Positions 23,812 through 33,323 of a stretch of 64,000 nt of DNA are shown one piece after another (the first letter of the stretch is position 1; the number at the start of each line of letters is the position of its first letter). The stretch comes from Selenomonas sp. FOBRC6 (GTDB lineage Bacteria; Bacillota; Negativicutes; Selenomonadales; Selenomonadaceae). The position numbers were made by a program, and so were the translations under genes. The notes beneath the pieces are model-generated. The model saw nothing but the letters and a program-made list of their open reading frames with translations, was not told where the DNA came from and ran no database searches. Location: assembly GCF_000286455.1 (NCBI RefSeq), contig NZ_ALKG01000099.1, forward strand, positions 35,270 to 99,269, read 5' to 3'.

Positions 23812-25453
23812 CAATACGCGCACCGCCCTTCGCCATCGGCTCCACGAAACTGCGCCACACATCCATTACAATGACGCGCGGATGTGTCCGATCCGCAAGA
23901 GCACAGCGCAGAGCCTCCGCGAACTCTTCCTGCGTCGATACCCCTATCGCCTTGATGCCAAAGCTCTCTGCATATTTCACATAGTCCATCTCATGGTCGA
24001 GCTCACAAGCAATGTATCGCTCCTCGTAGAGCACCTTCTGCAGCTGACGGATCATACCGAGACTGCGGTTGTTCGCGATGATCGAGATCACAGGCAGCCC
24101 GAGACGTGCAATCGTATAGAACTCATTGCCCGTCATCTTGATGCTGCCGTCACCCGTGATGTGGATCACGCGTCGCTGATCCCCCCACGCAATCTGTGCC
24201 CCCATCGCTGCGGGCAGACCATAACCCATCGTCCCAAGGCCGCCCGAAGTCAGCCACGTCCGCGGCTCCTCCACGCGCAGATGGAGCGCTGCCCACATCT
24301 GGTGCTGCCCCACATCGGTTGCGTAAGCGTATGCCTTACCTGTTGTATTCTGCGCCACTTGATTCAGTGCCCACGGCACGGTCAGACGACCGACGTGATA
24401 GTCGTAGTCGTATTCCTCCTGCCACGTGCGGATCTGCTCCCACCACGCCGCGAGATTACTCTTCGGTGCCTGCCGCATAAGCAGACCGAGGATCGTACGC
24501 ATATCCCCCGCGAGACCAAGGCTGTTTTCGATGTTCTTGTCAATCTCGGCGGGATCGATGTCGATGTGGATGAACTTGCGGTTTGCCGTATACTTGCTGA
24601 GGTTGCCCGTTTGCCGATCGGCAAAACGGCTGCCGAGCGCAATGACGAGATCAGCGGCACCGATGGCATAGTTTGCCGCCTTCTCCCCGTGCATCCCTGC
24701 AAAGCCGAGCATCTGCGGATGCGTGCTTGCAACCGCGCCCATGCCCATGAGCGTATGCACCACGGGCAGATGATATTTCTCGATGAACGCCGTGACCTCG
24801 GCCGACGTTCCCGCCGAGATCACGCCGCCGCCCACGATGACGAGCGGACGCTCTGCGGATACGATCTCCGCCGCCGCCTCTGCCGCGCATATGATGAAGT
24901 CTGCGTCAGGCTTCCCCGGTGTACGCTCCTGCGGCTTCTCGGGTGTATAGGCTACCTCCTCGAAGAAGAGATTGCGCGGCACATCGAGGAGCACCGGCCC
25001 CGGCCGGCCGCTGCGTGCAAGGTCGAATGCCTGACGGATCGTCGGCACAAGATCGACAGCATTCTTGATCTTATAGTTGTGTTTCGTTACGGGCATCGTC
25101 ACATCGAGGATGTCTGTCTCCTGAAAGGCATCGCGTCCGAGCATGGAGATGTCGACCTGCCCCGTGATTGCAACCATCGGGATCGAGTCCATGTATGCTG
25201 TCGCAAGCCCCGTCACGAGATTTGTCGCGCCCGGTCCCGACGTTGCGATGCAGACCCCGACGCGCCCTGTTGCACGAGCATAGCCATCCGCTGCATGTGC
25301 GGCGTTCTGCTCATGCGTCACAAGGATCTGGCGCACTTCGTCCTGTGCGTAGAGGGCATCATAAAGAGGCAGGATCATCCCACCGGGATAGCCAAACAAG
25401 GTATCGACGCCCTGCTCACGCAGACACGCCAAAACAGCCTCCGCACCTCTCAT
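23789..25453 (-). CDS. ilvB: Acetolactate synthase, large (catalytic) subunit
   Basis: A 554-residue ThDP enzyme that makes acetolactate for branched-chain amino acids. The N-terminal domain has GVDTLFGYPGG and THEQNAAHAADGYARATG (catalytic Glu), then TSGPGATNLVTG. The C-terminal domain has GTMGYGLPAAMGAQ and the ThDP-binding GDGSIKMTGNEF ending in NN. No regulatory (IlvN) gene is adjacent. Start ATG 25453 has GAGGTG upstream; a GTG two codons earlier is possible. The 3' end overlaps the pilin gene, an odd pairing of metabolism and pilus genes. Confidence 0.92.
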   Translation of the reverse strand: MRGAEAVLACLREQGVDTLFGYPGGMILPLYDALYAQDEVRQILVTHEQNAAHAADGYARATGRVGVCIATSGPGATNLVTGLATAYMDSIPMVAITGQVDISMLGRDAFQETDILDVTMPVTKHNYKIKNAVDLVPTIRQAFDLARSGRPGPVLLDVPRNLFFEEVAYTPEKPQERTPGKPDADFIICAAEAAAEIVSAERPLVIVGGGVISAGTSAEVTAFIEKYHLPVVHTLMGMGAVASTHPQMLGFAGMHGEKAANYAIGAADLVIALGSRFADRQTGNLSKYTANRKFIHIDIDPAEIDKNIENSLGLAGDMRTILGLLMRQAPKSNLAAWWEQIRTWQEEYDYDYHVGRLTVPWALNQVAQNTTGKAYAYATDVGQHQMWAALHLRVEEPRTWLTSGGLGTMGYGLPAAMGAQIAWGDQRRVIHITGDGSIKMTGNEFYTIARLGLPVISIIANNRSLGMIRQLQKVLYEERYIACELDHEMDYVKYAESFGIKAIGVSTQEEFAEALRCALADRTHPRVIVMDVWRSFVEPMAKGGARIDEFVDFK

Positions 25454-25489
25454 ACACACACCTCTAATCTACGATACAATAATAGAGAT

Positions 25490-25519
25490 ATTATAGCATA
25501 CGTGATACAGGTATTGCAA
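25490..25519 (-). promoter_or_regulatory. ilvB promoter
   Basis: Minus-strand TTGCAA (25514-25519), an 18-base spacer and a perfect TATAAT (25490-25495), about 40 bases upstream of the start. I see no T-box or terminator hairpin in the short leader. Confidence 0.65.
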
Positions 25520-25550
25520 TAATATTTCCCCACGCCCACGAAATCTCCCC

Positions 25551-25580
25551 TTTACACCCCATCCCCATCTACGGTATAAT
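25551..25580 (+). promoter_or_regulatory. Promoter of the PTS gene
   Basis: TTTACA (25551-25556), an 18-base spacer and TATAAT (25575-25580). The leader to the ATG at 25729 is about 140 bases. I could not see a clear antiterminator hairpin in it. Confidence 0.6.
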
Positions 25581-25728
25581 TATCATGTATTATTTTATCG
25601 TTTCCGCACTTCATCACGACAGGCATCGGCAAGAGTTTCAAGGTGCTTTCGGATGCCGTTTTTGTATGTATTGCCCAAAGGGGAGGGTGTACAGAGAGAT
25701 GAGGGCGGAGGGGGAAAGGGGTTACGTT

Positions 25729-27888
25729 ATGAAGGATGAAATCTTTAGTGTGCTCCAACGCGTCGGGCGCAGCTTTATGCTGCCGGTCGCAATCCTGCCG
25801 ATTGCGGGTATTCTGCTCGGCATCGGCGCGTCGTTCACGAACCCGACGACGATTGAGACGTACGGGCTCGGCAGCATCCTCGGTGCAGGCACGGCGCTGC
25901 ATTCGCTGCTCTCGATCATGGCGAGTGCGGGCAGCACGATCTTCGGCAATCTGCCGATCATCTTCGCGGTCGGTGTCGCCATCGGCATGGCGAAGGCGGA
26001 GAAGGAGGTCGCGGCACTCTCGGCGATGATCGCGTTCTTCGTCATGCACACCGCCTGCAATGCGATGCTGAAAATCAGCGGACAGATCCTGCCGGATGGC
26101 TCGATCGCACCGAATGTACTTGAAGGCACGATTGCCGCCTCCTGCGGCATCATGTCGTTCCAGATGGGCGTGTTCGGCGGGATCATCGTCGGGATCGGCG
26201 TGGCGTGGCTGCACAACAAGTATCACAAGATCGTTCTGCCGAATGCACTCTCCTTCTTCGGCGGTTCACGCTTTGTGCCGATCATCTCGACGGTTGTCTT
26301 CCTCTTTGTCGGCATCGCGATGTACTTCATCTGGCCGCTTGCGCAGCAGGGCATTTTCGCCCTCGGCAGCCTCGTCACAGGTACGGGCTACATCGGCACG
26401 CTGATCTTCGGTATCATCAAGCGTGCGCTCATCCCCTTTGGTCTGCACCACGTCTTCTACCTGCCGTTCTGGCAGACAGGCGTCGGCGGCTCGATGATGA
26501 TCGACGGCCAGCTCATCCAGGGCGGTCAGAACATCTTCTTCGCACAGCTCGCCTCGCCGAATGTTGCGCATTTCAGCGCGGATGCAACGCGCTACTTCTC
26601 GGGCGAGTTCATCTTCATGATCTTCGGTCTGCCCGGTGCTGCGCTCGCGATGTATCACTGCGCGCGTCCTGAAAAGAAGAAGGTCGCAGGAGGACTCCTC
26701 CTCTCTGCAGCACTCACCTGTATGCTCACGGGTATCACGGAGCCGATCGAGTTCTCCTTCCTCTTCGTCGCACCCGCACTCTTCGCCGTGCAGGTCGTAC
26801 TCGCCGGTGCGGCGTACATGATCGCACACATGCTGGACATCGCCGTCGGACTCACGTTCTCGGGCGGCCTCCTCGACTTCTTCATCTTCGGTATCCTTCA
26901 GGGTGAGGCAAAAACGAGTTGGATGTACGTCATCCCCGTCGGCGTCATCTACTTCTTCCTCTACTACTTCATCTTCCGCTGGATGATTACGCACTTCAAC
27001 TTCAAGACGCCGGGCCGCGAGGACGACGACGAGGAGACGAAGCTCTATACGAAAGCGGACTACAAGGCGCGCGAGGGCGCGGGCGGCACCGACGGAGTCA
27101 CTCCTTCAGACGATGCGAAGAGCGCGGCGATTGCACGCGGTCTCGGCAGCAAACGCAACATCACGTCCGTCGACTGCTGTGCGACGCGTCTGCGCTGCTC
27201 CGTGACGGACTCCTCACTCGTCAACGAGAAGCTCCTCAAAGCGACGGGCGCAGTCGGCGTCATCGTCAAGGGCACGGGCGTACAGGTTATCTACGGGCCG
27301 CAGGTCGCCGTCATCAAGTCGAATCTCGAGACCTATCTCGAAACGGCGCCCGACGTTGAGCCGGAGGACGATGCACCCGCAGCAGCTCCCGCAGAGGAGA
27401 AGCCGACAGAACCACCCGCAGCTGCTCCTGCAAATGCGGTGAAGCGCACGCTGAACAGCCCCGTGACGGGCACGGTACACCCCATCACGGAGGCACCCGA
27501 CGAGGCGTTTGCGAGCAAGATGATGGGCGATGGATTCTTCATCTACCCGAGCAAAGGAGAGGTGCTTGCACCCGCCGACGGCGAGGTGGTCTTTGTCTTT
27601 GACACGAAGCACGCCATCGGCATGAAGAGCGCGGACGGCACGGAGTATCTGCTCCACATCGGCGTGGATACGGTCGCGCTCGGCGGGCAGGGCTTCGAGG
27701 TCTTTGTCGAATCGGGACAGCAGGTGAAGAAAGGCGACAAGCTCATGGAGTTCGACATCGACTACATTCGTGAACATGCGAAATCCGATGCCTGCCTTGT
27801 GATCTTCACGGGACTGCCCGAGGGCACGAGCATCGAGATGACCGCCACGGGCGAGGTCGCGGCGCTCGATCCAGTTGCCAAGTTCTGA
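25729..27888 (+). CDS. PTS transporter, glucose/maltose/N-acetylglucosamine family, domains IIC-IIB-IIA
   Basis: A 719-residue fused permease. IIC (about 1-430) has the start VLQRVGRSFMLPVAILPIAGILL and the loop GITEPIEFSFLF. IIB (about 465-540) has the phosphocysteine motif DCCATRLRC. A Pro/Ala/Glu linker leads to IIA (about 575-719), with the phospho-His motif LLHIGVDTV. It imports and phosphorylates a hexose or amino sugar; the exact sugar cannot be read reliably. Start ATG 25729 follows GGGGAAAGGGG; upstream in-frame codons have no family sequence. Monocistronic, with a terminator at 27903. Confidence 0.9.
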   Translation: MKDEIFSVLQRVGRSFMLPVAILPIAGILLGIGASFTNPTTIETYGLGSILGAGTALHSLLSIMASAGSTIFGNLPIIFAVGVAIGMAKAEKEVAALSAMIAFFVMHTACNAMLKISGQILPDGSIAPNVLEGTIAASCGIMSFQMGVFGGIIVGIGVAWLHNKYHKIVLPNALSFFGGSRFVPIISTVVFLFVGIAMYFIWPLAQQGIFALGSLVTGTGYIGTLIFGIIKRALIPFGLHHVFYLPFWQTGVGGSMMIDGQLIQGGQNIFFAQLASPNVAHFSADATRYFSGEFIFMIFGLPGAALAMYHCARPEKKKVAGGLLLSAALTCMLTGITEPIEFSFLFVAPALFAVQVVLAGAAYMIAHMLDIAVGLTFSGGLLDFFIFGILQGEAKTSWMYVIPVGVIYFFLYYFIFRWMITHFNFKTPGREDDDEETKLYTKADYKAREGAGGTDGVTPSDDAKSAAIARGLGSKRNITSVDCCATRLRCSVTDSSLVNEKLLKATGAVGVIVKGTGVQVIYGPQVAVIKSNLETYLETAPDVEPEDDAPAAAPAEEKPTEPPAAAPANAVKRTLNSPVTGTVHPITEAPDEAFASKMMGDGFFIYPSKGEVLAPADGEVVFVFDTKHAIGMKSADGTEYLLHIGVDTVALGGQGFEVFVESGQQVKKGDKLMEFDIDYIREHAKSDACLVIFTGLPEGTSIEMTATGEVAALDPVAKF

Positions 27889-27902
27889 TATTTACGTTTC
27901 AC

Positions 27903-27938
27903 CAAAAAGCAGCTTGTTTTCGGACAAGCTGCTTTTTC
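27903..27938 (+). terminator. Intrinsic terminator after the PTS gene
   Basis: AAAAAGCAGCTTGT and ACAAGCTGCTTTTT flank a short TTTCGG-like loop, ending in a T-run. Confidence 0.88.
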
Positions 27939-28026
27939 TGTGGCATTTGTGACTTGAGAAACATTTCCAAAGTGGGATTCTATGTTATAATAATGCAAAT
28001 ACAATAATACAACAGGGGGAATTTCA

Positions 28027-29139
28027 ATGAACAATACAAAGGCACCATTCCGCTATGACATCGTCGGAAGCTTCCTGCGCCCCGCTGCTCTCATGAAGAT
28101 GCGTGAGGCATTTGCAAACGGGAATGCCACAGCAGAAGATCTGCGCCAAGCAGAGGACGCGGCGATTCGCGATCTCGTCGCAAAGGAGAAGGAAGTCGGG
28201 CTCTGTGCCGTCACGGACGGGGAGTTCCGCCGCCGCTACTGGCACCTCGACTTTCTCGCGGCACTCGGCGGCGTGGAGGAGATCGGTGCCGCGCATTGGT
28301 CGGTCGCGTTCAAGGGCGCACAGCCAAAGGCGGCGACGGTAAAAATTGTGGACAAGGTGGACTTCGGAGCGCATCCGTTCCTCGACCACTTCCATTTCCT
28401 AAACGATCTCGCGGGCGATGTCGTCGCAAAGATGACGATCCCCTCCCCCAGCATGCTACACCTCATCTGCTGCGTGCGCGCGACGGACTACACGCCAATT
28501 CCGCGCTACGAGAACGAGGATGCGCTCTTTGAGGATATCGCGCTCGCCTATCAGAAGGCAATCCGCGCATTCTACGAGGCGGGCTGCCGCTATCTGCAGC
28601 TCGATGACACATCCTGGGGCGAGTTCTGTGATCCGGAGAAGCGTGCAGCGTACGAGGCGCGCGGCTTCGACCTAGACCGCATCGAGCGCGCCTACGTCGC
28701 GATGATCAACCGTGCATTGGAGGCAAAGCCTGCGGACATGACGATCACCATGCACATCTGCCGCGGCAATTTCCGCTCGACATGGTTCTCCTCGGGTGGC
28801 TACGAGCCCGTCGCGGAGATTCTATTCGGCGGCTGCAGGGTCGACGGCTTCTTTCTCGAATACGACTCCGACCGCGCGGGCGGGTTTGCACCGCTCGATT
28901 TCATCAAGGATCAGCGCGTCGTACTCGGACTGGTCACCTCAAAATCGGGCGAGCTCGAAAAGCGCGAAGATATTGTCGCACGCATCCACGAGGCGGCAAA
29001 GCACGTCCCGCTCGATCAACTTTGTCTCAGCCCGCAGTGCGGCTTCTCCTCGACCGAGGAGGGCAACATCCTGACGGAAGAAGAACAGTGGAACAAGCTG
29101 CGCTTCATCAAGGAGATCGCGGAATCTGTCTGGAAATAA
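28027..29139 (+). CDS. MetE C-terminal-like (YxjG/YxjH type) methyltransferase family protein
   Basis: A 370-residue TIM-barrel protein of the cobalamin-independent methionine synthase C-terminal family. Blocks include DIVGSFLRP, AVTDGEFRRRYWHLDFL, LQLDDTSWGEFC, ITMHICRGNFRSTW (zinc-ligand His and Cys) and LSPQCGFSS (zinc-ligand Cys). It lacks the N-terminal half of MetE, as in B. subtilis YxjG/YxjH. The methyl donor is uncertain: it may use a small-molecule donor rather than methyl-folate polyglutamate. TATAAT at 27986-27991 and AGGGGGAAT upstream of the ATG mark its own promoter and ribosome site. Confidence 0.82.
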   Translation: MNNTKAPFRYDIVGSFLRPAALMKMREAFANGNATAEDLRQAEDAAIRDLVAKEKEVGLCAVTDGEFRRRYWHLDFLAALGGVEEIGAAHWSVAFKGAQPKAATVKIVDKVDFGAHPFLDHFHFLNDLAGDVVAKMTIPSPSMLHLICCVRATDYTPIPRYENEDALFEDIALAYQKAIRAFYEAGCRYLQLDDTSWGEFCDPEKRAAYEARGFDLDRIERAYVAMINRALEAKPADMTITMHICRGNFRSTWFSSGGYEPVAEILFGGCRVDGFFLEYDSDRAGGFAPLDFIKDQRVVLGLVTSKSGELEKREDIVARIHEAAKHVPLDQLCLSPQCGFSSTEEGNILTEEEQWNKLRFIKEIAESVWK

Positions 29140-29149
29140 ATCCATAAAA

Positions 29150-29195
29150 AAGCGGCATCACATCGTCAATATTGAACGATATGATGCCGTTCCTT
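29150..29195. terminator. Bidirectional terminator between the MetE-like gene and ttdB
   Basis: CGGCATCA-CATCGT and ACGAT-ATGATGCCG are imperfect complements with A- and T-rich flanks on either side. The genes converge here. Confidence 0.75.
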
Positions 29196-29204
29196 TATGC
29201 GTAT

Positions 29205-29816
29205 TTACTTGATAAACCCAACCTGCTTGCAGATCTCCGCGCACGCTTTTTCCTTGCGTTCGTTGAAGATCACCTTGTTCTCCTCGAAGATGTTGCGCCC
29301 GTGGCTGTCGATGGAGACGATGAGGGGGCCAAACTCCTTCACCTTGCACGTCCAGAGTGTCTCCGGCATGCCGAGGTCGAGCCAGTTCGCATCGACAATC
29401 TCCTCGACGCATTCGGCGGCGACAACGGCGCAGCCCGCCGGGAATACACAGTGGAGCGCCTTATGGTCGCGACACCCGCGCATCGTGCCGTCCTTCATGC
29501 CGCCCTTGCCGATGATCAGGCGCACGCCCGTTTCCGCGATGAACGCCTCCTCAAATTTCTCCATACGCATACTGGTCGTGGGACCGACCGTGACCATCTC
29601 ATACTTTCCCTCGCTATGCTTGCGGATGATTGGTCCTGCGTGGAGAATCGCGCCGTCCTTTACGTCGACGGGGAGCTTTCGTCCCTCCTCAATGACGCGG
29701 CGATGCGCCACGTCGCGGCAGGTTGTAAGGTATCCCGTGAGGTAGATCACGTCACCGACGTTGATGTCCGCGAGATCTTCGGGCTGAATCGGGGTTGTCA
29801 GAACTTTCTTCTCCAT
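29205..29816 (-). CDS. ttdB: L(+)-tartrate dehydratase, beta subunit
   Basis: A 203-residue class I fumarase/tartrate dehydratase beta subunit. [23 protein letters not shown] at the N-terminus, [16 protein letters not shown] and [15 protein letters not shown] closely follow E. coli TtdB as I recall it. It works with the iron-sulfur alpha subunit to turn L-tartrate into oxaloacetate. Its ATG shares a base with the alpha-subunit stop, so translation is coupled. Class I fumarase beta is the alternative, but the adjacent DASS transporter and LysR regulator support tartrate. Confidence 0.83.
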   Translation of the reverse strand: MEKKVLTTPIQPEDLADINVGDVIYLTGYLTTCRDVAHRRVIEEGRKLPVDVKDGAILHAGPIIRKHSEGKYEMVTVGPTTSMRMEKFEEAFIAETGVRLIIGKGGMKDGTMRGCRDHKALHCVFPAGCAVVAAECVEEIVDANWLDLGMPETLWTCKVKEFGPLIVSIDSHGRNIFEENKVIFNERKEKACAEICKQVGFIK

Positions 29817-30715
29817 CAGAAATCCACCTCCGCGTGCGAGAGAATCTTATAGTCGAGGTTCCTGTCAAAGACGATGTGTCCGCGCCTGTGCGACCAACAG
29901 CCGACGTTCACGGCGACGCCGATCACAGACGGATGGCGCGCGCTGTTCTCGATGTTGACACCGAGCACGGAGTGCTTCCCCATCAGTCCCTGCGGTCCGA
30001 GGCCGATGGCATTGATGCCGTCCTCAAGCAGCTGCTCCATCTTGGCGGCGCGCGGGTTCGGATTATGCGAGCCGATCGGGCGCATGAGCGCCTTCTTCGA
30101 ATGGAGTGCCGCGACCTCGACCGATGTGCCGACACCGACGCCGACGAGGAGCGGCGGGCAGGCGTTCAACCCGTAGCTCGTCATGACATCGAGAACGAAG
30201 CGCGTCACGCCCTCGTAGCCCTCGCCCGGCATGAGCACCATCGCCTTGCCCGGCAGCGTGCAACCGCCGCCCGCCATGTACGTATGGATCTCGATGTCGT
30301 CACGCTCGGGCACGATCTCCCAGAAAATCGAGGGAATCTGCTTGCCGACGTTCTTGCCTGTGTTGAACTCGTCAAACGTCTCCACGGCGTTGTGGCGCAA
30401 CGGTGCATCCACCGTCGCCTGCACGACCGCCGTGTGCAGGATCTCCTCCATCTCAGCCATGTACGGAAAGTTCGACCCGCATTTGAGAAAGAATTGCGCT
30501 GCACCCGTGTCCTGACAGCTCGGACGATTCAGCTTTACCGCAAGTTCCTGATTCCTTTCCATCGTCTCATAGATGGACTTTGCAAGAGGAGCGTCCTCCT
30601 CGGCGGCAAGTTCCGCGATCTTTGCGCGCACATCGTCCGGCAGACGCTTGCCCGTGTACGCCACGAACTTTGCGAGTACATCCGTCATGCGCGCAGAGGC
30701 TTCCGCTTTCGTCAT
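29816..30715 (-). CDS. ttdA: L(+)-tartrate dehydratase, alpha subunit
   Basis: A 299-residue iron-sulfur hydro-lyase subunit. The cluster cysteines are expected in [18 protein letters not shown] and [10 protein letters not shown], all present. Segments such as [19 protein letters not shown] and [16 protein letters not shown] resemble TtdA more than the alpha part of class I fumarases. The oxygen-labile cluster suits an anaerobe. Its gene follows the transporter gene by 46 bases and overlaps ttdB by one base. Confidence 0.85.
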   Translation of the reverse strand: MTKAEASARMTDVLAKFVAYTGKRLPDDVRAKIAELAAEEDAPLAKSIYETMERNQELAVKLNRPSCQDTGAAQFFLKCGSNFPYMAEMEEILHTAVVQATVDAPLRHNAVETFDEFNTGKNVGKQIPSIFWEIVPERDDIEIHTYMAGGGCTLPGKAMVLMPGEGYEGVTRFVLDVMTSYGLNACPPLLVGVGVGTSVEVAALHSKKALMRPIGSHNPNPRAAKMEQLLEDGINAIGLGPQGLMGKHSVLGVNIENSARHPSVIGVAVNVGCWSHRRGHIVFDRNLDYKILSHAEVDF

Positions 30716-30761
30716 AGAAATCTCTCCTTTATCCTAAGGAAACACTGATACCAATACACAG

Positions 30762-32162
30762 TTACCAAATTCCGAGGATCTTCCACCAGACGGAGCCGAT
30801 GCCGATCCATATAATGATGTTGATGACGGAGCAGACGAAGCCCAGCTTCCACCACTGCCCCTGCGTCACATAGCCCGCGCCGAAGTAGATGGGTGCCGAA
30901 CCCGTGGAGTAGTGTGTCAGCCCCGCCATGAGGTTCGAGAGGAAGGCGAGCCCAAGTGCCGCAAGATAGGGAGGTGCGCCCGCCGCAACGGCAACGGCGA
31001 GAAATGCCGCGTACATCGCCGTTGCATGCCCCGACAGGCTCGCAAAGCCATAGTGACTGTAGAGATAGACAAGGAAGAGAATGCCGAGAGTCAGCCCCCA
31101 TGAGACGCCCGTCATCGCCCCCGTAACGCTTGCAGCGAACCACGGGATGAAGCCGATCTTGTTCAGTGCACCCGCAAGGCTCACAATGCCGCCCATCCAC
31201 ATCATGCCGTCCCATGCGCCCTTTTCCCGCAGCACATCCTCCCATGTGAGGACACCCGTGAGGAGCATCGCCGTCACACCGAGGAGGGCGGCAATGGTCG
31301 CGTTCACGCCCGTGTAGCCCGACGTGCTCCAGAGGAGGAGCGCACCGACAAAGATGCCGCAGATGATTTTCTCATCCCGCGTCATTGCGCCCATCTCCGT
31401 GAGTTTTTCGCGCGCAAGTGACTGCGCCTCGGGCGTCCTCTGAATCTCGGGCGGATAGAGCTTGTAGAGCACATAGGGCAGAACAACCATCGAGAGCAGG
31501 ACGGGCACGATGCCCGCCATCGCCCAAAGCCCCCACGAAATCTCAAGCCCTGCCGTGTCCCGTGCGAGCTCCGCCATCAGAGGATTCGGTGCGCACGCCG
31601 TCAGAAAGGCGGCGGCGATCGGTGCATCCACCTGAAACGACACGACGAGGAGGAATGCACCGATCTTGCGTGCCGTCGCCCCCGGCTCCGAACCGAAGAC
31701 CGAAGCGAGGCTGCGCACAATGGGAAAGAGAATCCCGCCCGAACGCGCCGTGTTCGACGGCGTTGCAGGCGCGATAATAAAATCACTCAGGACGAGGGTG
31801 TAGGCAAGTTTCAGGCTGCTCGACCCGAATTTCAAAATGAGATAATATGCAATCCGCCGCCCCAGCCCCGTCTTGATAAAGCCCTGCGCGAACAAAAACG
31901 CCGACACGATCAGCCAGATCACCGTATTGCTGAAGCCCGCCAGCGCCTCTGCCGGCTTGATCGTATTCGTCAGTGCTGCAAACGTGATTGCCGCGAGCGC
32001 GACCGTCCCGAGCGGGAACGGCTGTAAAATAAAACCGAGGATTGTGCCCGCGAAGATTGCGAACAGATGCCAAGCTGCCGGTGTCAGCCCCTCGGGCACC
32101 GGCAGGAACCAGAGGACGGCGATCAGCCCCGCCGTCAGAAAACATCGTACTCCCTTGCTCAA
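30762..32162 (-). CDS. ttdT: DASS-family tartrate/succinate antiporter
   Basis: A 466-residue carrier with about 12-14 hydrophobic segments. Divalent anion:sodium symporter family features are visible: GFSNTVIWLIVSAFLFAQGFIKTGLGRR, the SNT-type motif APATPSNTARSGGI, and the late TGSAPIYFGAGYV. This arrangement is that of the CitT/TtdT branch. Together with ttdAB it would import tartrate in exchange for succinate during fermentation. First gene of the ttd transcript, with a promoter in the ttdR intergenic region. Confidence 0.85.
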   Translation of the reverse strand: MSKGVRCFLTAGLIAVLWFLPVPEGLTPAAWHLFAIFAGTILGFILQPFPLGTVALAAITFAALTNTIKPAEALAGFSNTVIWLIVSAFLFAQGFIKTGLGRRIAYYLILKFGSSSLKLAYTLVLSDFIIAPATPSNTARSGGILFPIVRSLASVFGSEPGATARKIGAFLLVVSFQVDAPIAAAFLTACAPNPLMAELARDTAGLEISWGLWAMAGIVPVLLSMVVLPYVLYKLYPPEIQRTPEAQSLAREKLTEMGAMTRDEKIICGIFVGALLLWSTSGYTGVNATIAALLGVTAMLLTGVLTWEDVLREKGAWDGMMWMGGIVSLAGALNKIGFIPWFAASVTGAMTGVSWGLTLGILFLVYLYSHYGFASLSGHATAMYAAFLAVAVAAGAPPYLAALGLAFLSNLMAGLTHYSTGSAPIYFGAGYVTQGQWWKLGFVCSVINIIIWIGIGSVWWKILGIW

Positions 32163-32257
32163 AAGAGTCCCCTCCCGTGATGATAATACACATTGTTTTG
32201 AGCGTTTATGCGCCCATTCATCCGAGAGAGTCTGCGCAGACCCTTTACTTATTTTGC

Positions 32258-32287
32258 ATTATACGCTATCCTTCCTTATAAGTCGAA
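32258..32287 (-). promoter_or_regulatory. ttdTAB promoter
   Basis: Minus-strand TTCGAC (32282-32287), an 18-base spacer and TATAAT (32258-32263), about 95 bases upstream of ttdT. The leader contains a small self-complementary element TCTGCGCAGA (32231-32240). Confidence 0.55.
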
Positions 32288-32295
32288 TACGTAAA

Positions 32296-32336
32296 TTCCT
32301 ATTCTCTCTATAGGAAAATCATTATACCGAGGTATA
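32296..32336. promoter_or_regulatory. Candidate LysR operators in the ttdR-ttdT intergenic region
   Basis: Two dyads lie next to each other: TTCCTAT-7-ATAGGAA (32296-32316), which contains a T-N11-A pattern typical of LysR sites, and TATACC-GA-GGTATA (32323-32336), which covers the ribosome-binding site of the lysR gene. They suit autorepression plus activation of ttdT. Confidence 0.6.
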
Positions 32337-32339
32337 TTT

Positions 32340-33257
32340 ATGGAGTTCCGACAGTTCCGCTACATTTTGAAAATTGCCGAGGAGGGTACGCTCTCGCTTG
32401 CCGCGAAAAAACTCTACATCTCACAGCCGTCGCTCTCGCAGCTGCTCGCCGCGCAGGAGAAAAAGATCGGCGCACCTCTCTTCGACCGCGGCGGCGCACG
32501 CCTCACGCCGACCGCCGTCGGCAGGCTCTACCTCGAGACGGCGCGCTCCATCATCGCGCTCGATGAGGCGTTCCATCAGCAGGTGGATGACTGCGTGCAC
32601 GGCGCGGCGGGCGACGTGACACTCGGACTCACGCAGTTTCGCAGCACACATCTCCTCGCGCCCATGCTCCCCGCCTTTCGCGCAAAATATCCGAAAATCA
32701 CGCTCCATCTGCGCGAGGACACAACCTATCGACTCGAGGAACTTGCCACAGCGAACGAGGTGGACTGCATCATCTCGTTGCTGCCGATCAATGAGCATCG
32801 CTTTGACTATGATGTACTCTTCGAGGAGCGGCTGCTGCTCGCCCTCCCGCCCGCGCATCCTGTATGTACGGCACTCGGACTGACCCCCGGTGCGCGCGAA
32901 AATATTCCGAGTGTTCCCCTCGCGGCGCTGTGCGAGACACCTTTTCTCCTGATGCACCGCGAACAAAAACTCCACGATACACTCTTCTCCCTCTGTGAGG
33001 CGGCGGGCTTCCTACCGCAGATCACGCTCGAAACGCGCAGCATGAACACGGCGCACGCACTCGCGGGCGCGGGACTCGGCGCGGCAATCCTTCCCGAGAC
33101 ACTCATCGCCGCCGCTCCGCCCGCACATCCCCCCTGCTACGCTGCCATCGAGGGCGACCCGCACCGCACGATCATCCTTGCCCGCGCAAAGAAGCGTTAC
33201 CTGCCGCGCGCCGTCGATATTTTCCGTACAGAACTGCAGGCGTTCTGTGCAAAGTGA
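32340..33257 (+). CDS. LysR-type transcriptional regulator of the tartrate genes
   Basis: A 305-residue LysR protein. The N-terminal winged helix (about 1-62) has FRYILKIAEEGTLSLAAKKLYISQPSLSQLLAAQEKKIG; the effector-binding domain (about 90-290) follows. It is divergent from ttdT with 177 bases between them, and two dyads lie in the gap, so it probably senses tartrate, much as TtdR does in E. coli. The link is from context. Confidence 0.86.
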   Translation: MEFRQFRYILKIAEEGTLSLAAKKLYISQPSLSQLLAAQEKKIGAPLFDRGGARLTPTAVGRLYLETARSIIALDEAFHQQVDDCVHGAAGDVTLGLTQFRSTHLLAPMLPAFRAKYPKITLHLREDTTYRLEELATANEVDCIISLLPINEHRFDYDVLFEERLLLALPPAHPVCTALGLTPGARENIPSVPLAALCETPFLLMHREQKLHDTLFSLCEAAGFLPQITLETRSMNTAHALAGAGLGAAILPETLIAAAPPAHPPCYAAIEGDPHRTIILARAKKRYLPRAVDIFRTELQAFCAK

Positions 33258-33266
33258 ACACGAAAA

Positions 33267-33312
33267 AAGATTGCTGCAGGAAGCTTTTTACTTCGTACAG
33301 CAATCTTCATTT
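33267..33312. terminator. Bidirectional terminator between the lysR and rhodanese genes
   Basis: AAGATTGCTG (33267-33276) pairs with CAGCAATCTT (33298-33307), with GAAGC/CTTC-type pairing inside and A/T runs flanking. Confidence 0.8.
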
Positions 33313-33323
33313 ATCGGTGGTGA

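Noticed and set aside
23783..25522. 579-codon plus-strand frame over ilvB
   Set aside because: Antisense of acetolactate synthase; no start signal and a His/Arg/Cys-rich product.
29205..30715. Class I fumarase (two-subunit)
   Set aside because: Possible by family, but subunit sequence resembles TtdA/TtdB and the transporter and regulator context is that of tartrate use; kept as an alternative only.
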